Of a DNA stretch of 11,791 nt, positions 7,993-11,791 are shown in pieces (the first letter of the stretch is position 1; each line of letters opens with the position of its first letter). Both the position numbers and the translations under genes were made by a program. The stretch comes from Vulcanimicrobiota bacterium. Lineage in GTDB: Bacteria; Vulcanimicrobiota; Vulcanimicrobiia; Vulcanimicrobiales; Vulcanimicrobiaceae. The stretch spans positions 1 through 11,791 of the forward strand of contig JACRUB010000070.1 in the NCBI GenBank assembly GCA_014305015.1, written 5' to 3'. The notes under the pieces were generated by a model that saw only the letters and a list, made by a program, of their open reading frames with translations, made no database searches and had not been told where the DNA came from.

Positions 7993-9309
7993 ATGTCTGA
8001 TCCCGTAAAAGAGGTCGCCGAACTTAGCCCCAAACCGGCCGAGCCGCCGCGCAATCGCGTCGTACGATTTCTAAAAAATCTGGGCCCCGGACTCATTACG
8101 GGCGCCGCGGACGACGATCCCTCAGGCATTTCAACCTATTCCGTTACCGGCGCAACCACCGGGCTCTCAATGCTGTGGGTGGCCTTGATCACGACGCCGA
8201 TGATGGCGGTCATTCAGGGCATGTGTGCGCGCATCGGGATGGTAAGTGGAATCGGCCTCGCTGCGCAAATGCGCAAGTCGTTTCCAGCGTGGCTTGCTAT
8301 GTCTCTTGCGCTCATCGTTATCATTGCCAACACCTTTAACGTTGGCGCAGATTTTGCCGGTATGTCCGCATCCGCCCACCTGGTCGCGGGCTTACCTGTT
8401 CTGCTATGGGTTTTCTTCTTCGGCGCTTTGCTGCTGGTTGCGCAGATCTTTTTTTCGTACCGTTTGCTCAGCAAGATATTTAAGTGGCTGACGCTTGCAC
8501 TCTTTGCATATGTCATCACAGCATTTATCGTGCATCCTGACTGGCTCAATGTTCTCAAGCACACGATCGTGCCGGAATTCCATCTCAATGGCCACTGGAT
8601 CACCACCCTTGTCGGCGTGCTAGGCACGACCATCTCGCCCTACCTGTTTTTCTGGCAATCATCGCTGATGGTGGAAGAAGAAAAAGAGATGGGCCGTGCG
8701 ACCGTCGCAGCCCGCAAGGGTGCAAAGACGCAAGAAATTACCGATGCGCATGCCGACGTTAACACCGGCATGGTATTCTCCAACCTCGTGATGTTCTTTA
8801 TCATCACGACGACCGCCGTGACGCTCGGGGCGCATGGAAACCACAACATCAGCTCCGCGCAAGACGCAGCAGAAGCGCTTCGACCGCTCGCGGGGAACTT
8901 CGCGTATATCCTATTTGCTGTGGGCATGATCGGAACGGGCATGCTCGCGATTCCGGTGCTGGCGGGGTCTTCGGCTTACGTTGCGGCGGAGATGTTGCAT
9001 TTCCGGACCGGTCTCGATGAAAAGCCGCGTCGCGCTCCCCGATTTTACTTTATCCTAGGCGCTGGTGTCGTGATCGGCGTCCTCATGAACGTTCTCGGGA
9101 TCGATCCGATTAAGGCGCTCTTTTGGTCGGCGGTCCTCAACGGTATGGCCGCGGTCCCGCTGGTCTATGCGATCGTTCACCTTGCCAACAAGCGGGATGT
9201 CATGGGGCAGTGGAAGAGTTCGCTGCTGGCAAACATTTGGGGCTGGGCGACGTTCGTTTTGATGGGAGCTGCAGCAATCATGATGTTTGTGTATTGGAAC
9301 CAACAATAG
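7993..9309 (+). CDS. Nramp (SLC11)-family divalent metal transporter, DPSG variant
   Basis: An inner-membrane protein of 438 residues with about eleven hydrophobic segments after a charged N-terminus. Segment 1 reads LITGAADDDPSGISTYSVTG, aligning with the DPGN region of MntH. Segment 6 reads GVLGTTISPYLFFWQSSL, aligning with the MPH region. Thus the metal-site Asp is kept, while the Asn is Gly and the sulfur-donating Met is Ser. A charged loop (VEEEKEMGRATVAARKGAK) follows segment 6. Canonical Nramps use the Met to select Mn2+ and Fe2+ over Ca2+ and Mg2+, so this protein probably has different selectivity, possibly Mg2+ as in the SLC11-related NRMT group; that is inference. The ATG start has only a weak upstream GGA. 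Its 3' end overlaps the proposed start of the HAD gene. A separate promoter is expected after the preceding terminator. Confidence 0.9.
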   Translation: MSDPVKEVAELSPKPAEPPRNRVVRFLKNLGPGLITGAADDDPSGISTYSVTGATTGLSMLWVALITTPMMAVIQGMCARIGMVSGIGLAAQMRKSFPAWLAMSLALIVIIANTFNVGADFAGMSASAHLVAGLPVLLWVFFFGALLLVAQIFFSYRLLSKIFKWLTLALFAYVITAFIVHPDWLNVLKHTIVPEFHLNGHWITTLVGVLGTTISPYLFFWQSSLMVEEEKEMGRATVAARKGAKTQEITDAHADVNTGMVFSNLVMFFIITTTAVTLGAHGNHNISSAQDAAEALRPLAGNFAYILFAVGMIGTGMLAIPVLAGSSAYVAAEMLHFRTGLDEKPRRAPRFYFILGAGVVIGVLMNVLGIDPIKALFWSAVLNGMAAVPLVYAIVHLANKRDVMGQWKSSLLANIWGWATFVLMGAAAIMMFVYWNQQ

Positions 9310-9788
9310 GCAAACCGCGCGCGGTGCTTTTCGACCGCGACGGGACGCTCGTCATTGACGTCCCTTATAATGGTGATCCAGAACGCGTTGCCTTGGTCCC
9401 TGGGGCAAAGCAAGCTCTCGATATGATACGCTCTGCCGGTCTAAAGGTCGGCGTTATTTCAAATCAGAGCGGCATTGCGCGTGGCCTAATCACCATCGAT
9501 CAGGTCGAGGCCGTCAACCGCCGAATCGAAGAGCTTTGCGGCCCATTCGACGTATGGCTCTATTGTCCACATGGGCCCGATGACGCATGCGAATGCCGTA
9601 AGCCGTTACCCGGAATGGTGCTCGAGGCGGCGCGCCTCTTAGACGTTGATCCCGAAGACTGCATCGTCGTCGGTGACAAACAGAGTGACCTTGAAGCAGC
9701 GAACGCAGCGGGGGCACAAGCGATTTTCTTCGATCATGCAAAGACGCAACTGTCGGCAATCGCACGGAAAATTGTTAACCTGGAATGA
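9294..9788 (+). CDS. HAD-IIIA phosphatase, GmhB-like (D,D-heptose 1,7-bisphosphate phosphatase type)
   Basis: A cytosolic HAD phosphatase of about 164 residues. Motif I is FDRDGT with D14 as nucleophile and D16 as general acid. The SNQSGIARG block (56-64) is typical of GmhB. A zinc-loop pattern C91-P-H93 ... C99-x-C101-RKPLPGM and motif VGDKQSD (126-132) complete the family set. GmhB removes the C1 or C7 phosphate of heptose bisphosphate during ADP-heptose synthesis for LPS or S-layer glycans, but related enzymes act on histidinol phosphate, so the substrate is likely rather than proven. No ATG lies near the homology start. I chose TTG at 9294, which overlaps the transporter gene by 16 bp and suggests coupling; no good ribosome-binding site is seen. 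A longer reading frame beginning at 9123 lies inside the transporter gene. The gene converges on the lytic transglycosylase with a 12-bp gap. Confidence 0.85.
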   Translation: MEPTIGKPRAVLFDRDGTLVIDVPYNGDPERVALVPGAKQALDMIRSAGLKVGVISNQSGIARGLITIDQVEAVNRRIEELCGPFDVWLYCPHGPDDACECRKPLPGMVLEAARLLDVDPEDCIVVGDKQSDLEAANAAGAQAIFFDHAKTQLSAIARKIVNLE

Positions 9789-9800
9789 CGCAGTGAGGCC

Positions 9801-10442
9801 CTAACGGTTGGGCGTTGCGGGCTCGAACTTCGAGTACCAATCCGACGACGGCGCGGCAGTAGTAATCTGCGAATCGATCGCCGGGATGCGCACGATCTTC
9901 GTGAAGTGCTGCCACATGCGCATCACGCGCACGACGTAATGCTGCGTTTCGTTAAACGGCGGAATGCCGTGGTAGCGGTCGACGGCCTTCGGACCGGCAT
10001 TGTAGGCAGCGAACGCGAGTTGGTACTGATTGGTATGATTGCCGTACTTTGTGATCAGGCCACTCAAATAATGCGCGCAGCCGGATAGATTTTGGTCGGC
10101 ATTGTGGGAATTGACGCCGAGCGTGCGCGCGGTGCCGGGCATCAGTTGCCCAAGGCCAAAAGCGCCGACGCGCGAGCGCGCCGAGGGACGCCAGCGTGAT
10201 TCAACCGTCACGAGCGCAATCAGCAGATTGGCGTCGACGTTCCAGCGTGCCGCATTCATGAGCACATGCTGTGCAAGATCGCGGCTCTGCGACTGTTGCA
10301 AACGCGGATTGATCTTGCGAAGCACTTTGGCGTACACCGAAATCCCGGTGGTCGCGGAGCCATCGGCTGCACGCGCCGGAACGCACGAAAAGGCCGAGAA
10401 AACAAAAAGGGCCGCGCCGATAAGGGCTACAGATTTACGCAT
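9801..10442 (-). CDS. Secreted lytic transglycosylase, SLT (family 1) domain
   Basis: A 213-residue periplasmic or exported enzyme that cleaves peptidoglycan between MurNAc and GlcNAc, forming 1,6-anhydroMurNAc. The N-terminus MRKSVALIGAALFVFSAFSC is a signal peptide, with a likely signal peptidase I site after ARA (residue 25). C20 does not sit in a good lipobox. The SLT domain covers about 60-190: catalytic Glu81 in ESRW, the GAFGLGQLMPGTA block (93-105), and YNAGPKAVDRYHGIPPFNET toward the end. The reading frame extends upstream to 10532, but that part overlaps the regulator gene and would put residues before the signal peptide; the ATG at 10442 is preferred despite a weak ribosome-binding site. 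The upstream regulator ends 31 bp away on the same strand, so the two are probably cotranscribed. Confidence 0.92.
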   Translation of the reverse strand: MRKSVALIGAALFVFSAFSCVPARAADGSATTGISVYAKVLRKINPRLQQSQSRDLAQHVLMNAARWNVDANLLIALVTVESRWRPSARSRVGAFGLGQLMPGTARTLGVNSHNADQNLSGCAHYLSGLITKYGNHTNQYQLAFAAYNAGPKAVDRYHGIPPFNETQHYVVRVMRMWQHFTKIVRIPAIDSQITTAAPSSDWYSKFEPATPNR

Positions 10443-10473
10443 ACAGAGACTGTCGGTCTGACCCGGGGAAAAC

Positions 10474-11049
10474 TTAAGAAGAGAGGGCGGTTGCCTGTCT
10501 TTGGGCCGGATAGCGGCGCAGAGGGACCCCAACGCCGGTTGCGCGCAAGAGGGTCACCGCTTCTTCGCGTTGATTTCTGTCAACCGCATCTTGAGCCAAG
10601 CGAATCGCGATCGTGCAGAGCGAGCCTTTGATCAGCTCCTCGGTTGCTTCGAACCACTCCCAGCGGTTCAAAAATGAGCGGTCGGCCTTGAGGGAGTTCA
10701 GATAGAAGCGCGAAAGGCTCAGCCGCTCTATTTCCGTCCAACGGTCTTTGCGAGCTAAGGCTTGGGCCTGCCACAGATCGATGCGAGCGGATTGGGCCAG
10801 CTCGTAGCCCTTATTTGTGCTTGCGATGATGCCTATGCCGAGCCGCCTGCGCAGCCGGTGAACGTAGACCTTCAATGAAGAGCTGCGCGCCGCGTGCGCC
10901 TCGGGCCACAGGAGGGGAATCAGCTGGTAGGATGGCCAGACCTTGGCCCCAAGCGCGAGCGCGCAGAGGAGCGCGAGCTCCCGGGGCGGCAAATCGAGGT
11001 GCTTTCCATCTTGGCGCGCCGTTGCGCGGAGGATATCAAGTTCTATCAC
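10474..11049 (-). CDS. Short SARP/BTAD-like winged-helix transcriptional regulator
   Basis: A predicted cytosolic DNA-binding protein of 191 residues. Residues 1-84 match an OmpR/SARP-type winged helix: LPPRELALLCALAL, then LIPLLWPE, a recognition-helix region SSSLKVYVHRLRRRLG (56-71), and STNKGYEL forming the wing. Residues about 88-170 look like the first part of a BTAD helical domain (WEWFEATEELIKGS, REEAVTLLRA). The protein ends about where a typical BTAD reaches its conserved DP-x-D segment, so the domain appears cut short. Either it is a naturally compact regulator or a 3' truncation; I found no convincing continuation in another frame. The start is GTG at 11049, the only start available after an in-frame TAA, with no proper ribosome-binding site, so leaderless initiation is possible. 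Candidate operator repeats lie just upstream. It likely controls itself and the lytic transglycosylase downstream; this is inference from layout. Confidence 0.8.
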   Translation of the reverse strand: MIELDILRATARQDGKHLDLPPRELALLCALALGAKVWPSYQLIPLLWPEAHAARSSSLKVYVHRLRRRLGIGIIASTNKGYELAQSARIDLWQAQALARKDRWTEIERLSLSRFYLNSLKADRSFLNRWEWFEATEELIKGSLCTIAIRLAQDAVDRNQREEAVTLLRATGVGVPLRRYPAQRQATALSS

Positions 11050-11068
11050 CCTTGTAGTTAAGCAAGGG
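11049..11068. promoter_or_regulatory. Inverted repeat at the regulator start
   Basis: CCCTTG (11049-11054) and CAAGGG (11063-11068) form a perfect 6-bp inverted repeat with an 8-bp centre, starting at the first base of the regulator's GTG codon. It could be a dimer-binding operator or a hairpin over the regulator's start. It is short enough to be chance. Confidence 0.35.
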
Positions 11069-11070
11069 GC

Positions 11071-11088
11071 GGTTACAGTGGGGTTACA
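11071..11088. promoter_or_regulatory. Heptamer direct repeats 11 bp apart, candidate SARP operator
   Basis: GGTTACA occurs at 11071-11077 and again at 11082-11088, a start-to-start distance of 11 bp, one helical turn. SARP-family regulators are known to bind direct heptamers at 11-bp spacing next to a -10 element. The repeats lie 21 bp upstream of a SARP-like gene in a 41-bp divergent gap. On the minus strand they are followed after about 9 bases by TTAACT, a poor -10 match. Binding is inferred, not shown. Confidence 0.5.
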
Positions 11089-11090
11089 AA

Positions 11091-11243
11091 ATGGCCCCAG
11101 CGAAGCACGAGCCGATGAGCCGCTACCGCGACATGAGCCCGGCCAAAAAACGGTATCTCGTGATTGGGACCGTCCTCTTTTTTGTGGTCATGATCGGCCT
11201 GATCGCCTGGTCCTACATCGTCGCTGAGAGTAAGATTCGCTGA
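11091..11243 (+). CDS. Small single-pass membrane protein, 50 residues, unknown function
   Basis: The frame encodes 50 residues: a basic N-terminus with MSRYRDMSPAKKRY, one hydrophobic helix at about 23-44 (VIGTVLFFVVMIGLIAWSYI) and a short charged tail ending ESKIR. With positive residues before the helix, an N-in, C-out orientation in the inner membrane is expected. I do not recognise a family. The ATG at 11091 follows GTGGGG by about eight bases; a second in-frame ATG at 11115 would give a 42-residue form. Its stop overlaps the proposed crcB start by four bases (CTGA), so the pair is likely translationally coupled and the protein may act with the fluoride channel. It diverges from the regulator gene across 41 bp. 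Its reality is supported by composition and coupling, not homology. Confidence 0.65.
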   Translation: MAPAKHEPMSRYRDMSPAKKRYLVIGTVLFFVVMIGLIAWSYIVAESKIR

Positions 11244-11620
11244 AGCTCATTTGGGCCGTAGCCCTCGGAGGCGCGCTGGGCTCGGTTCTTCGCTACCTCG
11301 TAGCGCTTGGGATGACACACCGCTATGGGCACGACTTTCCCTACGCAACCTTCCTGGTGAACTTCACAGGCTCGTTTTTGATCGGCGCCCTTGCGCAGTA
11401 CACCATGCGCCATCCGGTAGACGTGGGTACCTTTTTGCGCGTGTTCCTTATCGTCGGGGTGCTGGGGGGATACACCACGTTTTCAAGCTTTTCATATGAG
11501 AATCTCGGTCTGATCGAAGATGGCCGCATCGGCCTCGCCTCCTTGTATGCGGCTGGGAGCGTGCTGACCGGCATCGGGGCCGCCTATTCGGGCAGCTGGC
11601 TAATGAGGTTACTTCCCTAG
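11240..11620 (+). CDS. crcB: CrcB/Fluc fluoride ion channel
   Basis: CrcB is a small dimeric dual-topology channel that lets F- leave the cell. From the CTG at 11240 the product is 126 residues, the usual family length, with four hydrophobic helices. Conserved features are GGALGSVLRY (10-19), N41 in ATFLVNFTGSFLIG, and GGYTTFSSFSYE (76-87) with F81 and F84, corresponding to the phenylalanine box lining the fluoride pore. The first ATG, at 11312, would delete helix 1 and the GGALGS block, so it cannot be the true start. No ATG, GTG or TTG lies between that codon and the in-frame TAA at 11231. CTG at 11240 overlaps the stop of the small membrane gene; ATT at 11249 is the only other rare option. 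I see no fluoride riboswitch in the short upstream gap. Confidence 0.92.
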   Translation: MKLIWAVALGGALGSVLRYLVALGMTHRYGHDFPYATFLVNFTGSFLIGALAQYTMRHPVDVGTFLRVFLIVGVLGGYTTFSSFSYENLGLIEDGRIGLASLYAAGSVLTGIGAAYSGSWLMRLLP

Positions 11621-11640
11621 GACACCAAGCGCTCTTTTCG

Positions 11641-11649
11641 TGCTAAAAT
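11641..11649 (+). promoter_or_regulatory. Extended -10 promoter element
   Basis: TGCTAAAAT matches the extended -10 form TGnTATAAT with five of six bases in the hexamer. No clear -35 is present, as is common for extended -10 promoters. A start about 7 bases downstream would give a leader of about 20 nt, ending in the strong ribosome-binding site of the gene at 11677. It also separates that gene from crcB. Confidence 0.45.
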
Positions 11650-11676
11650 GGCACGCCGGGTAGTTTGGGAGCAAGT

Positions 11677-11791
11677 TTGGCGGCAGCGCGATCGCGAGAT
11701 TTGTATCGTGCGTGGCTCGAACGCGAGGGGACCGCAACGGTCCTTATCTATTCGGGCCTTGTTATTGTGTTGCTCCCGGCCTTTCATTTTA
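11677..11791 (+). CDS. Membrane protein, N-terminal part (runs off the right edge), unknown
   Basis: Thirty-eight codons from a TTG start are open to the window edge. The ribosome-binding site GGGAG (11667-11671) is five bases upstream, which decides the start. The peptide begins MAARSRDLYRAWLEREG, a charged amphipathic stretch, followed by the hydrophobic run TATVLIYSGLVIVLLPAFHF, presumably the first membrane helix. I do not recognise the family from this fragment. It begins 56 bp after crcB and has its own candidate promoter, so it is probably a separate unit. Confidence 0.6.
   Translation, partial: MAAARSRDLYRAWLEREGTATVLIYSGLVIVLLPAFHF

Noticed and set aside
9123..9293. 57-codon upstream extension of the HAD phosphatase
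   Set aside because: It lies wholly in the transporter gene, and HAD homology starts at about 9315. The TTG at 9294 gives a normal N-terminus.
9789..9816. GCCC...GGGC hairpin at the convergent gene ends
   Set aside because: Only about four good pairs, with no U-run in either direction, so I would not call it a terminator.
10443..10532. 30-codon upstream extension of the lytic transglycosylase
   Set aside because: It overlaps the regulator gene and would place a hydrophilic stretch before a clear signal peptide.
11050..11090. Fluoride riboswitch upstream of the small gene and crcB
   Set aside because: The 41-bp gap is too short and I could not recognise the conserved crcB-motif core.

Overview
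The window looks like ordinary chromosome from a free-living, probably aerobic bacterium of fairly high G+C content. No phage, plasmid, transposase, CRISPR, rRNA or tRNA is visible. I cannot name the organism. A homodimeric (AceE-type) pyruvate dehydrogenase, a SARP/BTAD-like regulator, a DPSG-type Nramp relative and frequent non-ATG starts would suit an uncultured or environmental lineage, but that is a guess. Seven of the thirteen gene starts I propose are not ATG (TTG four times, GTG twice, CTG once).

Left part, minus strand (about 5524 down to 1): an EamA-type drug/metabolite exporter, then aceE (pyruvate dehydrogenase E1), aceF (E2, two lipoyl domains) and the first 59 codons of a YcaQ/AlkX-type DNA glycosylase that runs off the left edge. 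The aceE-aceF and aceF-ycaQ junctions have no spacer: each TAG stop is followed directly by the next start. The aceF linker before the E3-binding domain carries a cluster of short DNA repeats read in frame as protein.

Middle, plus strand (5578 to 9788): a TPP riboswitch controlling thiC (thiamine pyrimidine synthesis), a hemerythrin-domain protein with a terminator after it, an Nramp-family transporter lacking the usual Asn and Met metal ligands, and an overlapping HAD phosphatase of the GmhB type. The TPP aptamer core appears to be split by about 43 nt of extra sequence containing a perfect 7-bp hairpin. ThiC product feeds synthesis of the TPP cofactor used by the neighbouring AceE, so the region has a loose thiamine/pyruvate theme.

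Right part: a minus-strand pair (a short SARP/BTAD-like winged-helix regulator and a secreted SLT-type lytic transglycosylase) diverges from a plus-strand pair (a 50-residue single-pass membrane protein and the CrcB/Fluc fluoride channel). The 41-bp divergent gap holds two identical heptamers 11 bp apart, the geometry known for SARP binding sites. CrcB can reach full length only from a CTG codon that overlaps the stop of the small gene. A further membrane-protein gene begins at 11677 behind an extended -10 box and runs off the right edge.

I see no single dramatic new system. The best leads are the split TPP aptamer, the repeat-colonised AceF linker, the small membrane protein coupled to a CTG-started crcB, and the short SARP with its candidate operator.
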